Shown here: piece by piece, positions 11,166 through 23,153 of the stretch
Layout: each line of letters starts with the position of its first letter
Position numbering within the stretch: the first letter of the stretch is position 1
Assembly (NCBI RefSeq): GCF_031755915.1
Contig: NC_083388.1
Location: 5,277,501-5,341,500 of the forward strand
Source: Ziziphus jujuba
Lineage: Eukaryota > Streptophyta > Magnoliopsida > Rosales > Rhamnaceae
Length of the DNA stretch: 64,000 nt
Direction of reading: 5' to 3'
Program-made: the position numbers and the translations under genes
Notes under the pieces: generated by a model
Seen by the model: only the letters and a program-made list of their open reading frames with translations
What the model was told of the DNA's origin: nothing
Database searches by the model: none

Positions 11166-14100
11166 ATGGCAACAAAGTTCGACATTGAGAAATTTGAGCG
11201 CAACATGAGTTTCTCCATGTGGCAAGTCAAGATGAAGGCGATTTTGACACAGAACGGTTTACACAAGGCGTTGGTTGGCAAGGAGCAGATGCCGTCTTCG
11301 TGGGATGCCGAAAAGAAAGCCGAGGTTGATGAGCGTGCCCTATCCACCATTCAGCTATGCTTGTCCAATGAAGTTTTGAGGGAGGTCCTTGATCAGAAGA
11401 CAACAAAGGACTTATGGGACAAGTTGGAATCTTTGTACATCACAAAGAATCTCACAACGAAACTGATTGCGAAGCACCGTCTATACACCCTTTCTATGGT
11501 TGAAGGTACATCTATTAAAACTCACATAGATGATTTTTCTACTATTTTGTTGGATCTGGCGAACATGGACATTAAATATGATGATGAAGATCAGGCCCTA
11601 ATGCTACTGCGTTCCTTACCTCCATCATATAAAAATTTTAGGGAGACTTTGATTTACAGTAATAAAACCCTAAAATTGGAGGACGTGAAAGCTTCTTTAT
11701 ATTCTAAGGAGTTGTTTGATAAGGAGTTAACCAGCAGTTCGGATAACAATAATTTTGGGATTTCCGGAGGAGAGGGTTTGATTGTTAGAGGTAGAACATC
11801 ATCTAGAGATCAAAACAACAATGGTGGTAGTCCGCCAAGATCGAAGTCAAGGTTCAGAAACCTTATTTGTCACTACTGTAAGAAAAAGGGGCACATCAAA
11901 ACTGAATGTCGTAAGCTTCAGAATAAAAATAATGAAAAGAGTAAGGAACATACCGAAGCCAGTGTCGCACATGAGGAAATTGAAGATGGAGATGTTTATT
12001 CAGTGACTGAGGATAGTTCGGGCAAGCAGGGATGGATTTTGGATTCAGCCTGTTCGTTTCACATCTGTCTCCATAGGGATTTGTTCTCTTCTTATGTTCC
12101 GGTGGATAAAGGTGTTGTGCTGATGGGAGATGATGATCCTTGCTGTGTCATCGGCATTGGAACTGTAAGGGTGAAGATGCATGATGGAATTATCAGAACA
12201 CTATCTGAGGTACGTCACGTTCCAGATATGTCTAAAAATTTAATTTCTTTATCAGCTTTGGACAAGTCTGGTTGTTCTTTTTCTGGTGGAGGTGGAGTTT
12301 TGAGGGTTCTGAAGGGTGCTTTGGTGGTGATGAAAGCTAGCCTGGTTGGTACATTATACAGGCTACAGGGTTCTGTGGTAATGGGGTCGGCTGCTGTTTA
12401 AGTGTCCATTCCAGATTCGGATGTTACTCGTTTGTGGCATATGAGATTGGGCCATATGAGTGAGAAAGGTTTGGCGATGTTGAGCAAACGGAGTTTGCTT
12501 GGTGATCGGAGTATCTCGAAGTTGGAGTTTTGTGAACATTGTGTGTTTGGGAAGCAGAAGAGAGTTAGCTTCAGTACTGGAATTCACAAAACCAAAGGTA
12601 CTCTAGACTACATTCATTCAGATCTTTGGGGACCCGCACGTACTGCTTCTAAGGGTGGTGGCAGATATATGTTGACCTTCATTGATGATTTCTCCAGGAA
12701 GGTCTGGGTATATTTTTTGAAGCACAAGAATGACGTATTTGCTATCTTCAAGCAATGGAAAGCTTTGGTAGAGAAGCAGACGGAAAGAAGGGTGAAGCGC
12801 CTTCGAACAGATAATGGATTGGAGTTCTGTGATAGTGTTTTCAATGAGTTTTGTAGAAATGAAGGGATCGTTAGACATCTCACAGTTAGAGGAACTCCGC
12901 AGCAAAATGGTGTGGCTGAGCGGATGAACAGAACTCTTATGGAGAAAGTCCGATGCATGCTGTCGAATTCTGGGTTAGCACAGGAATTTTGGGCAGAAGC
13001 AGCTGCTACAGCTTGCTACTTGGTGAATCATTCTCCATCGGCAGCAATCGATTGCAAGACTCCTGAAGAGGTATGGTCTGAAAAACCTGCTAATTATCTA
13101 GATTTGAAGGTATTTGGATGCCCTGCCTATGTTCATGTTAATGATGGTAAGCTTGAGCCTAGATCGAAGAAGGGCATATTTCTTGGTTACCCGCAGGGTG
13201 TAAAAGGATATAGAGTTTGGCTTCCTGATCCAAAGTCATCTAAGGTTGTGATTAGCAGGGATGTTGTGTTTGATGAGATGGCAATGCTGCATCCAAAAAG
13301 GGAGCTCGTTGTTTCAGACAGTGTGCCAAAGCAGGTGGAGTTTAGGGTGGAAGAAGTAAGTACTTCACAGAATGGTTCAGTTTCAGGCCTATTTGAGACA
13401 CCCACTCATGTGGAAGAAGAGAGAATTGAGGAGGTGCAGGAGCATTCGATTGCCAAGGATAGACCTCACAGGGAGATCAAGAAGCCCTCTAGTTTAGCAG
13501 ACTATGTCACTTTTGCTTGTGTTGCAGCACAGGAGATCGAGAGTCCCAGTGATCCTTGCAACTATTATGAAGCCATCTCATGTGAGGATTCTTCAAAGTG
13601 GTTAATTGCTATGCAGGAAGAGGTGGAGTCGCTTCATAAGAACCACACTTGGGAGTTAGCATTACCTCCAGAGGGTAAGAAGATTGTGGGATGCAAGTGG
13701 GTCTACAAAAAGAAAGAAGGCATTCCTGGTGTTGAAGATGCGAGGTACAAAGCACGTTTAGTAGCGAAGGGGTATTCACAGGTACAGGGAGTTGATTTTA
13801 ATGATATATTTTCCCCTGTCGTTAAACATACTTCTATTCGTGCTTTGTTAGCGCTAGTTGCTATGCATGATTTAGAGTTGGAGCAACTAGATGTGAAGAC
13901 CGCTTTCTTGCATGGTGAGCTTGAGGAGACAATTTATATGCAGCAACCCGAAGGTTTCGAGGTTGAAGGAAAAGAGGATCATGTGTGTTTGTTGAAAAGG
14001 TCCTTGTATGGTTTGAAGCAATCCCCTCGTCAGTGGTACAAGCGGTTTGATGGGTTTATGTTTAGCCATGGCTATTCTAGAAGCCAATATGATAGCTGTG

Positions 14101-15110
14101 TGTATTTTAGGAAGTTGGAAGATGGCTCATTTATCTATTTGTTGCTTTATGTTGATGATATGCTGATAGTGGCCAAGAAGAAATCCGATATCAACAGATT
14201 GAAAGCAGAATTGAATGGTGAATTTGAGATAAAAGATTTGGGAGCGGCAAAGAAGATTCTTGGTATGGAGATTGAGAGAGATAGATCTGCAGGTAAACTT
14301 TTCTTGACTCAAAGATCTTTTGTTGAGAAAGTTCTGGAGCGTTTTGGAATGAAGAACGCTAAATCTGTAAGTACTCCATTAGCTACTCATTTTAGATTGT
14401 CTGCTGATATGTCACCACAGTCGGATAGAGATATTGAGTATATGTCACATGTTCCTTATTCTAGTGCTGTTGGTAGTTTGATGTATGCTATGGTGTGTAC
14501 CCGTCCTGACATTGCACATGCTGTTAGTGTTGTGAGCCGGTATATGGCTAATCCTGGCAAACAACACTGGCAAGCTGTCAAATGGATTCTAAGGTACTTG
14601 AGAGGCACTACTAACACTCGTTTAGAGTTTGGTGGAAGTAAGGAGGGTGTACGTGGATATGTTGATGCAGATTTTGCTGGGGACCTTGATAGAAGGAGGT
14701 CCACTACTGGTTATGTATTTACTCTTGGAGATACTTCTATCAATTGGAAGTCTGTTTTGCAAGCAACAGTTGCACTATCAACTACAGAAGCTGAATATAT
14801 GGCTATAGCTGAAGCGGTGAAAGAAGCTATTTGGTTAAGGGCGTTGATAGGTGAGTTGAGCTCTGAGCAGGAGAGTACGGTCATCAATTGTGATAGTCAG
14901 AGTGCTATCTATCTCACTAAGGATCAGATGTTTCACGAGAGGACAAAACATATAGATGTTCGGTATCATTTTGTACGTGATGTTATTGCTCGTGGAGATA
15001 TTGTTGTCAGCAAGGTGAGTACTCATGATAATCCTGCTGACATGATGACCAAGGCACTTCCAGTAGCCAAGTTTGAGCATTGCTTGGACTTGGTTGGTGT
15101 TTGTTGTTGA
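11166..15110 (+). pseudogene. Copia gag-pol polyprotein with one in-frame stop
   Basis: One continuous frame of 1,315 codons runs from the ATG at 11166 (MATKFDIEKFERNMSF, typical Copia Gag) to TGA at 15108-15110, broken only by TAA at 12399-12401. Before the stop lie Gag, the zinc knuckle CHYCKKKGHIKTEC at about 11868-11909, and the protease with DSAC at its active site (DSG is more usual). After it come the integrase zinc region (H and C pairs at about 12440-12550), the integrase core with HSDLWGP, RTDNG and NGVAER supplying the D, D and E residues, reverse transcriptase with YVDD at 14148-14159, and RNase H ([15 protein letters not shown]). No frameshift is seen. Translation should stop between protease and integrase, so the copy would need suppression or help in trans to move. 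Confidence 0.92.
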
Positions 15111-15203
15111 GCTTTGCCTTTAGGGGCTTTTGTGGAAGAGGATGGCAACTTTTATCGAAGATTGGAGTTTTGTATGTTTTTCATTCCTTATATGGAATTC
15201 GTG

Positions 15204-15216
15204 TCAAGGTGGAGAT
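15204..15216 (+). promoter_or_regulatory. Polypurine tract of the Copia element
   Basis: TCAAGGTGGAGAT, mostly purine, directly abuts the TGTTAGAG start of the 3' LTR, where second-strand priming is expected. Confidence 0.8.
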
Positions 15217-15620
15217 TGTTAGAGTTAGTGACCCGAATTCTTGTTGACCCGACCCGAAAAGCTCGCGGTGCGACCCATTTTGGTGAAACTAATTTTGGAG
15301 AAACATTTGGGGCTCTGTGGTGGAAGCGGAGATCTCGGGCCGATAGGCCCGAGATCGTAGCCCACCACTGAGCCCGATCGCGGTATGGACCTGTTCAATT
15401 TTAGGGTTTATTCTGTACTATATATATTTAGTTTTCGGCTGTAATTAGGGTTTTAAGGTATCGCACAATTCGGCTCACCTGTTGTACCAATTTTTCGATA
15501 TTGGATTTGCTTCTCCCTGCCCGTGGTTTTTCCCGTCAAGGGTTTCCACGTTAATTGTGTGTTTGTTCTTCGCTTTCTTTGTTTCCGTTGCTATTTGTTT
15601 TTTCTCCCAATTCCGTAACA
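15217..15620 (+). repeat. 3' LTR of the Copia element
   Basis: 404 bp beginning TG and ending CA, the same length as the 5' LTR with five substitutions. It is followed directly by the AAAAC target duplication at 15621-15625. Confidence 0.96.
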
Positions 15621-15625
15621 AAAAC

Positions 15626-16585
15626 AAATTATTGCCGTATAATAAGTGCTATGTAAACATATGGGATTCATAATTTAGGCATGCATGGTTCATCCTGTAC
15701 ACAAGATGTGAGGGAAAAAGGAACAAGCTGTGAAGGAGGGGGCTATTTGGGCTGTGGTTCGTGGTTCCTGAATTGATGATTGCCATCCGTCCCATTCGAA
15801 GGCCCATTTCAAGTTATCAAAAACAAACAAAAAAATGTGACATAAAGGAAGTTAAAAGAGTAAAAGTAGCTGTTTTTAGATTCAGAATCTTAAAATTTAG
15901 AACTTCAAATATGTATATATAAATTTTAGATGGAGTAGATCGCATCTAAAATCAATATTTTTTAAATAAAAATATTAATTTTGATATTATAATATATAAT
16001 AAAAATAATATTTTTATTTTAAAAAAAAATATCAATTTTGATTGCGTCTGTAACATAGAAAAACTCATATAAGATATCAGTAATTAACAAATCATCACTG
16101 CAATATGAAAATCTTACGTTGTCATTGGCAAATATGTAAATTTATAAGCTTACGTAGTCAACTTCTTCTTTTTGCTGCTGAATTGAAGGGTTGTGCATAA
16201 ATGTTATAAAATTAACTAATAAATGCTAAGTCAAAATTCCGGTTTTTTTAAAAAAAGAAATAAAAAATTGGAGCTGTATTGATTCAATGTTTGCTCTACA
16301 ATATTATATAAAGCCAATTAATGTAATGGTGAAGCTTTTAGCACAAGAATTGATGTTTTGTCCTTACTGTGATGTTATTTTTGGAGGAAAATATTACATT
16401 AAGACAAGTATTTTGTCACACACTATTTTTTCTTCTTCTTTTTTTTATTAATTAAAATTTGTCCCACACCATTTGGTACACAAATTAATACCCTTATGAA
16501 AAATAATAATAATATAAATAAATAAATAAAAGACATCCGACGAAGAGATAAGGCACCCATAAAGCCAACAAGGAGAGGTTAAAGA
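15626..16585. other. Intergenic region before the plastid L9 gene
   Basis: A GC-richer patch at about 15710-15810 has no coding match that I recognise. The rest is AT-rich and includes the promoter side of the plastid L9 gene. No convincing TATA box is visible near its start. Confidence 0.5.
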
Positions 16586-16621
16586 GTGCGTGTGACACTT
16601 TTTGAGTGTGGCGAGCTTACA

Positions 16622-18890
16622 ATGGCATCCACGGCATCGACTCTGTCATGGACTTCGTCGTCTTTGTTTCAGAGCTTTGGCGGAAACGCAAATGGACCTA
16701 CCAAATTGTCAGTCAGGAGAACATCCATGGTGATTTTGGCCCAAAAGAAAGCCAAGAAGACGAGAACGGTAAATTTAGCCAAATGGGTTTTTTTTTTTTT
16801 TTTTTTGGGTTTTTTCCTCTTTTATATTGAATGTTATGCAGAATTGGACGTGGGTTTTGTTTCAAAGTCTGTAAATTTTTCTTTATCTACTTGTTCTCAG
16901 CAAAATAGTGAGCTATAGTTATACTACCAATGATGGGGTTGTTGTGTTTGAGATGGCCTCAGATAATTCTGAAAGAGGATGTAGCTGATTTGGGAAAGCA
17001 AGGGCAGCTTCTTAACGTGAAGGCTGGATATTACAGGAATTTTCTGCATCCTCTGGGCAAGGCACAGATTGTCACTCCGCTTCTGCTCAAGTAATGAATA
17101 ACTTAACCATCTTTTTATTGTTTATGTTGGGAACAGCTTTTCTTTTATTTATTTATTTTTTTCTTTTGATGTTTTCAGTAATGAATAACTTGATAGTACA
17201 AATTGTTGGGTAGAAGAAGATTTAGATGGGATTAGTCAAAATAGAAATGTCATCACTGATAAATTTTATCAAACAGAAGGAGATAAATAATTCTCGTACA
17301 CAATCATAATATAGATGTATTCAGGTATTAAATATTGAGTAGCTTACCAGTCTAGTGTAGGTCTGCCCATGATTGCTTTGGGGTTAGGAGGATAAGCTAT
17401 TGAAGCCCAATTACACCATTTGCCCTGACTTCTCTGTCAGGCAACCACAATGACCTTTTGCCTTAAAAAACTCCCCTGTTTCTTCATCATTGCGTTTTCT
17501 GAAAAATTGGAAAAACCTTGAGGTATGGGATCGTGGTTGGTTTTGTTTGATGGCTGCAGCTCTAGAAATATGGCCTATTAGCGACAAACTTCTAACTTCA
17601 TCTTACTATAACCTGATAGGGACAGACTAGTTCTTTGCTTCTTGACTTTCTCTCTCTTCTTCTTATTCTTCTTCTTATATGAGAAAATCAAAATGCTGGG
17701 CCAGTTTTGAAACATTGTCACTGTACTTATTATTCCAGGGAAATGAAGATAGAAGAGGAAAGAATTGAGGCTGAGAAAAAGCGGGTAACAGATACCACTT
17801 GTGTTTTTTTCTCCTCTTTTCCTACCCTTTTTGTGTGTTTTGTTGGCCACAAGCTAGATGTTAAGTGTCATTTTTTGCTTGTTTTCTGTGTCAATCTTTT
17901 ACGCATAATGATCATATAAGGAGAAGTTTTGCAACTTGAACATTTGTCCTGGAAAATGTTGTTATAAAGATCATAGCTTTGTGCTTAGACACCTCACCTG
18001 ATTTGAGATTGCAACTTCTATCCCATTATGCATCTTGCCATTATTAGAGTAAACAAGGAGCATTTCTGGTTCTATACCATCCTATTGCCTGCTCCTACAA
18101 GTTTTAAATCGTATATCTCTTTCTTTTGTTGCTGCCAGAACCTATGATACCAAGAACATAACCTATTAGTTGATGAAGGCTGTTACAGTTTCTTTTATTT
18201 TTTTATTTATATTTTTTTCTCCCTTTTGGATGCTTTGTGGTTTTGCAGGTAAAAGATGAGGCAGAGCAGCTAGCTCTTATTTTTGAAACTGTCGGAGCTT
18301 TCAAGGTGAAGCGCAAAGGTGGAAAAGGGAAACAGATTTTTGGAACGTGAGTTGACTCTAATGCAACATTAATCTGTCTGTGTTGTTTGTATATCTTGTT
18401 GACACTGAACTTTTTTAACAGCGTTACGGCTCAAGATCTTGTTGACATAATCAAGGCACAACTTCAGAGGTACTTAGTTTAAAACTATTTTGATCCAGAT
18501 GTGAATAAGGATTTTGAATATTCTAAATCTCTGACTCTTATCTTTTGAGCATCTCACAAGTTTATGGAACACACAAAACAAACATTCGAATCTGTTTCCT
18601 GAGCTGTTATTTTTGTGAACAAATTTCGTTGCTGTACTGTGGAGGAAAATAGCAGTTAAAGCTTTTATCTCACATAAAACCATGTATAGGCTAATGCAGT
18701 CTGGATCTTGTATCAAAAAGTAGTGTTTTGTTGAATTGCTTCATTCTATGCACTTTCCTTCATCTGTAGGGATGTGGACAAGCGAATTGTTTCTCTTCCA
18801 GAGATCCGGGAAACAGGAGAATACATAGCCGAACTGAAGCTTCATCCTGAAGTCACTGCCCGAGTGAGGTTAAATGTTTATGCTAACTGA
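16622..18890 (+). CDS. RPL9: Plastid 50S ribosomal protein bL9c precursor
   Basis: Six exons (16622-16768, 16963-17090, 17739-17784, 18249-18346, 18422-18469 and 18770-18890) join with GT-AG introns and consistent phases into a 195-residue protein. Residues 1-40 form a Ser/Thr-rich chloroplast transit peptide starting [20 protein letters not shown] and [17 protein letters not shown] form the N-terminal L9 domain that binds 23S rRNA. A charged helix of [10 protein letters not shown] type connects to the C-terminal domain ([49 protein letters not shown]). The protein is a structural component of the large subunit of the chloroplast ribosome. An in-frame ATG at 16586 would add 12 residues; 16622 is preferred because MAST fits transit-peptide starts. 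Nothing abnormal is seen. Confidence 0.96.
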
Positions 18891-19521
18891 GGACAAAACA
18901 CCTTCTGCAGTCATCTAACCAGCGGCCCACTTTTGTATAACTTGTGTTAATACAGGGTCCATGATCATCTGGTAATGAGGAACCATTCTAGAGTTGCAGA
19001 TTATTTCAGGAAACTACTTCACCATTGAAGCCCTTGAAATTGCTAGGGAGAAAAAACAGTAATCCTGTTCAGTGGTTGTATAACTCCTTTTTTATTTTCT
19101 GTTCGTGAGTTTTACATATTCAAAATATGTCCCAAATGGCTAAGATGGTTGTTCCTACATGTTGAAATAGGCACATACCATGGATTAAAATGCTGCTTTA
19201 AATTACTCATTTTTTGGTCCTTTGTATGTAACGTTTTTATATTTCTCTAAATTAAGCTTTTGGCTGCCAAACTTATACTGTGGGAATGTAGAGTTCAGAA
19301 GAGAGGATTTTAGGAAGTCTAAAATGACCTTTCTGCTGCGCTTGGTAGGAAGCTTTGTGAGCTTCATATGAAAAAAGGACTGGATTAAAAACTTCGAGAT
19401 TGAGAAAGATAATTAAAAAGTCAAAAATGAATATGCTGTGACATTTTGTTCTGTCAAATAAAATGGTGACGAGAAAAACTTAAAATGACCAAACCTTGTT
19501 AATAAACTTAGAGATGTTTTG

Positions 19522-19738
19522 TGACTGTTTGATTTCACATTTTGATTTATAACCATTTTCATACGTACAAATTGGATTTTCCAGTTGGGACTACGAGGAT
19601 GTTAAATCTATATGATATAATTTAGCCAAAGCAAGAAATCAAATGGTTTATAGGACTTGAAAAAGGAATATGACAGTTTGATTTCACATTTCATTTACAA
19701 CATTTTCATACGTACAAATTGAGTTTTCCAGTTGGATC
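19522..19738. repeat. Imperfect duplication, 149-bp offset
   Basis: The two blocks begin TGACTGTTTGATTTCACA and TGACAGTTTGATTTCACA and end near CAGTTGG. Sequence between the blocks is not shared. Confidence 0.8.
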
Positions 19739-19798
19739 GGGAGTACAAGAAATAAATCATTATAGCAAATAATAATAGAGATAAATTAAAATGTTTGG

Positions 19799-19806
19799 AA
19801 AAAAAA
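19799..19806 (-). terminator. RNA polymerase III terminator of tRNA-Val
   Basis: A run of eight A on the plus strand gives eight T on the minus strand about 12 bases after the tRNA 3' end, a standard Pol III stop. Confidence 0.8.
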
Positions 19807-19818
19807 GATCTATAATTT

Positions 19819-19891
19819 TGTTGCTGCCCAGGATCGAACTGGGGACCTTTAGTGTGTAAGACTAACGTGATAACCACTACACCACAGCAAC
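19819..19891 (-). tRNA. tRNA-Val (anticodon UAC)
   Basis: Read on the minus strand, the acceptor arms GTTGCTG and CAGCAAC pair perfectly. The D-arm region GTGTAGTGGTTATCAC is followed by the anticodon stem TTAGT/ACTAA with loop CTTACAC, so the anticodon is TAC. The T arm CCCAG-TTCGATC-CTGGG completes the cloverleaf. The internal A box (TGGTGTAGTGG) and B box (GTTCGATCC) are intact, there is no intron, and the discriminator base is A. A Pol III T-run follows. It decodes GUA valine codons and looks functional. Confidence 0.97.
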
Positions 19892-20624
19892 TTGATGTCC
19901 AATATCCATATGCTAAGTATTTTTGACTAGAAATTACTAAACTTTTTATTTATTACTGATTTACGTAAATGCCTTTTTTTTTTTTTTTTAATGTTTTTCT
20001 CCTTTTTCTTTTTCTTATTATTTTTTTTAACGTATGTAAATATTTTAGAGACTTAATGACATTGTTCTGTAGGATTATAGAAAACAATTTTGGTTGCAGT
20101 ATCGGTGCATATGAGTAGCTGTTTAATTATAAGGTTAACTCATATAATGTGGTCAAAATTATATATATATATATATATATATAATGATAAATAAAATATA
20201 GGATTACTGACAATCAAAAGGAAATTAATGGGCTAATGGGCGTGTTGCTACCCATGTAAAACTGGACTGCAACTAACAAACCAATGTTTCAGGAGCCCAA
20301 ATTCTGGGAAATGGGCCTCCAAATTATAACACCTCCCCGTGGAAAATAACTATAACATTGTCCTCTATTGTCATATAATGTTGAAAAGAAATTATTTACT
20401 CTCAGTGTGGTCGACATTTTGATTGTAAAGAGAGCTAAAATGTATGTGACATTAATATATATGTACAAAATCAAAGATCAACTTTACAATTTATATCGTT
20501 TAGTTAAAATCAAACATAAACATTATTGTTCCATTAGACACAATATTCAACATCATGCATGACATGCTTTTTCCTTGCACCATGCATGTTTAATTTGCAT
20601 CGCAAACTAGTTACCATAGTATAC

Positions 20625-20692
20625 CAAATTCACGTTTTTTCATCAAAAAAAATAAAAAATAAAAAAAAATAAAAAAAACAAATTCACGTTTT
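20625..20692 (+). mobile_element. A-rich micro-insertion with 14-bp target duplication
   Basis: CAAATTCACGTTTT occurs at 20625-20638 and 20679-20692. Between the copies lie 40 bp that start TTCATC and are otherwise A with a few T. This looks like a poly(A)-only retroposition product. Confidence 0.5.
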
Positions 20693-21743
20693 ATTTTTTA
20701 TTTTTGGTATTTAAGAATAAAGTAATGCGTTTTTAAGTATATATCCCTGCCATATCTTATTTTGTGCAACTACCATGACCATGAAAAACCTAACCTCCAC
20801 CCGATTATGAACCATATTAGGTACCCTAAATCTCACCAAAACAAAATCAACCCAATTTTTTTTTTTTTTTTTTTTTTGAGAAAAAAATATGAAGCTAAAC
20901 TAGTTGGGATGTCATGCCTGCAAGACCTGATTCAACTCGCTTAGAAGTCGTTTTATTTCCACTTGTTGGTTTTACGTTCAATTAAATTAAAAAAAAAAAA
21001 AAACAGAAAAACAATTATAATCGAAAAGCAAAAATTATAAATAGGAATCCGTTTAGGCACATCAAAAAGTGAATAACCATCATTTTATGGTATCAAGAGT
21101 ATATAGCTTTTATCAAATGAGTGAAAAAAAAAAAAAAAAGATTCCAAAAACTGAAAAATATCTTGTATGATTTGTAAAAAAGGGCATAATTTTCACAAAT
21201 GCTTTTGAAAAAAAAGAAACAAAACCATTCACGACGCAAGATTTTCGTTTTGATATTTGAGAAAAGTTGTTATCAGACAAATTGGTTACATAGATATAAT
21301 AATAGTTAATTAAGGGCAAGAGAAGCAATTGGATTGATGGAAATGTGTTTCGGCAGTATTAGTAGAAATGCAAATTACAAGAAACTTTTTTGCAAGGCCG
21401 GCAAGTACCAATGCGTGGACGGCTCAAAGTCACACCGTTTTATATATATATATATATATTAGAAACTGCATGGATTTGTCGCCATCAATAAACCATGACC
21501 ATCAAAAAGCCACAAAAACAAAAAGAAAAGCACAGAAACTAAAAACACTTTGCCTGTGTTTTAATGGGTTTCGATGCTTAATTTGGCAGCTCACTGTTTT
21601 TTGGAGGGTGAGTGTGTTTTTATAATAGCCATCCAGCTGTCGATACAAAAACTAAGTTGGAGAACACGCCAGCCACCTGCCTACTCAACTGTCCACATGT
21701 CACATTTTCCTAACAAAGCCACCATTCAACCCAATTTACCAAA

Positions 21744-21775
<32 letters not shown>

Positions 21776-22988
21776 TTTATGTTTTTGACGCTTTGTGATT
21801 TTGATGGATCTAATATCAATCTACTCCAAGTGTTGTCAGTCTGTGATTGGCCAGCTCTTATTTTGTTTGAGTGGTCAGTGTAGACTTTCAACTCCACACA
21901 CACACACAGAGAAAGTCAAAATTTCACTTTAGTAGGGATGAGGATGAAAAATGAACACCGAGCTGTGAACTCACGGAATATTTTATTAATTTTATTTAAT
22001 TTTAATAAATTTTAGAAATTTGCCTCCAATCCATGAGAAATTCGGAGATGCAAGCAATGGGGGGACTACACTCATTTATTCTACAATCTGTCCACTTCCA
22101 ACGTGCGTTGTACATTTTTGGTACCAAATTGAAGTAGTTTGATGCTTTTGAAAGTATTGTTTTCATTTTTCACTCTCTTACTCTTTTCTAACAACTTTGT
22201 ACTATCAAAAGTAGAATTGAAATCATCAAGTAAATGAAACAATATTATAATAGATATATATATATATATATATATTTTGGACAAAAGCGTATATGTAAAA
22301 TATTATACATAAAATATCCAAAATAATTAGACCGTTTACATTGAGCGCGTAATCTTATACTATTATATGAGCTCTCCTAAAATGCCTAGTAAATAATTTG
22401 TGTATAATGTTATATTTATTTATATAAAAAAAACATAGAGTCAGCTCTCGTTGTAAGCATTTTTGGAGAATATTTATTTATAAAAAAATGGAAGAGAATA
22501 TTGGGAGGATATATGCATATAGAGACAAGGTAACCTCCGCCCACTACATGTGCCTGCAGTAATGTCAATATTATTGATGATATCTCCTTTAAAAATATAA
22601 AGAAATTTATTAATTTTGTATAAATATTTAATATATTTTTCTTTCATGTATTTGGACATCTCACGCAATATGCCCCCACATGCCTTCCTCTTCCTTCACA
22701 TTTATTCACCAAAACGTGCACATAACAAACTCTATCCCCCTCTACATAATACTACCAGTTCAACTCTCAAAAAATTGTCAAAAAAATAAAAATAACAAAA
22801 AAAATCTTTTCCCCCTATTTTCTCTATCCCTTTTTTTTTTAATATTTTAAAGTGCGAAAATGTATGATTAGCCTAGAAATCTGTTTGACTTCAATATTAT
22901 GTATATATACCATAATCAGGTAAATATGGTGATTAATTAATCTACTTTCTTTAAGTAGTATTTCACTTCCCATATCTTCCCATACTAA

Positions 22989-23153
22989 GAGTCCGTTTAG
23001 GGCTGATTGTTAGAAGTTTAAAAGTACTGCAGAAAGGTAAAATTTGGCAAAAAGAATTTAAAATAATTTTATTGTAGAAAAATTATTTATTTAGTGGTTT
23101 TAAAAGAAATGTAAATTAGAAAATTTTTGAAAAATCACTCTCAAAACGCACTC
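22989..23153. mobile_element. Tourist-like (PIF/Harbinger) MITE, 165 bp
   Basis: The element is bounded by TAA on both sides (22986-22988 and 23154-23156), the typical target duplication of PIF/Harbinger elements. The ends GAGTCCGTTTAGGGCTGATT and, reverse-complemented, GAGTGCGTTTTGAGAGTGAT are imperfect terminal inverted repeats. The interior is AT-rich with no coding sequence. Confidence 0.65.

Larger units (their letters stand above)
10702..15620 (+). mobile_element. Complete Copia LTR retrotransposon (Tork-like)
   Basis: The element is 4,919 bp with two 404-bp LTRs (10702-11105 and 15217-15620) flanked by the 5-bp target duplication AAAAC (10697-10701 and 15621-15625). A primer-binding site complementary to initiator tRNA-Met follows the 5' LTR, and a purine-rich tract precedes the 3' LTR. 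The order gag, protease, integrase, reverse transcriptase, RNase H is that of Copia. The LTRs differ at five positions by my count (about 1.2%), so the insertion is fairly young. The 5' LTR starts TA instead of the canonical TG kept by the 3' LTR. One stop codon interrupts gag-pol. Confidence 0.97.
18891..19818. other. 3' UTR and spacer after the plastid L9 gene
   Basis: This holds the probable 3' UTR (to about 19250) and an imperfect tandem duplication with a 149-bp offset (19522-19592 and 19671-19738, sharing GTTTGATTTCACATTT and TTTTCATACGTACAAATTG). No gene is seen. Confidence 0.6.
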
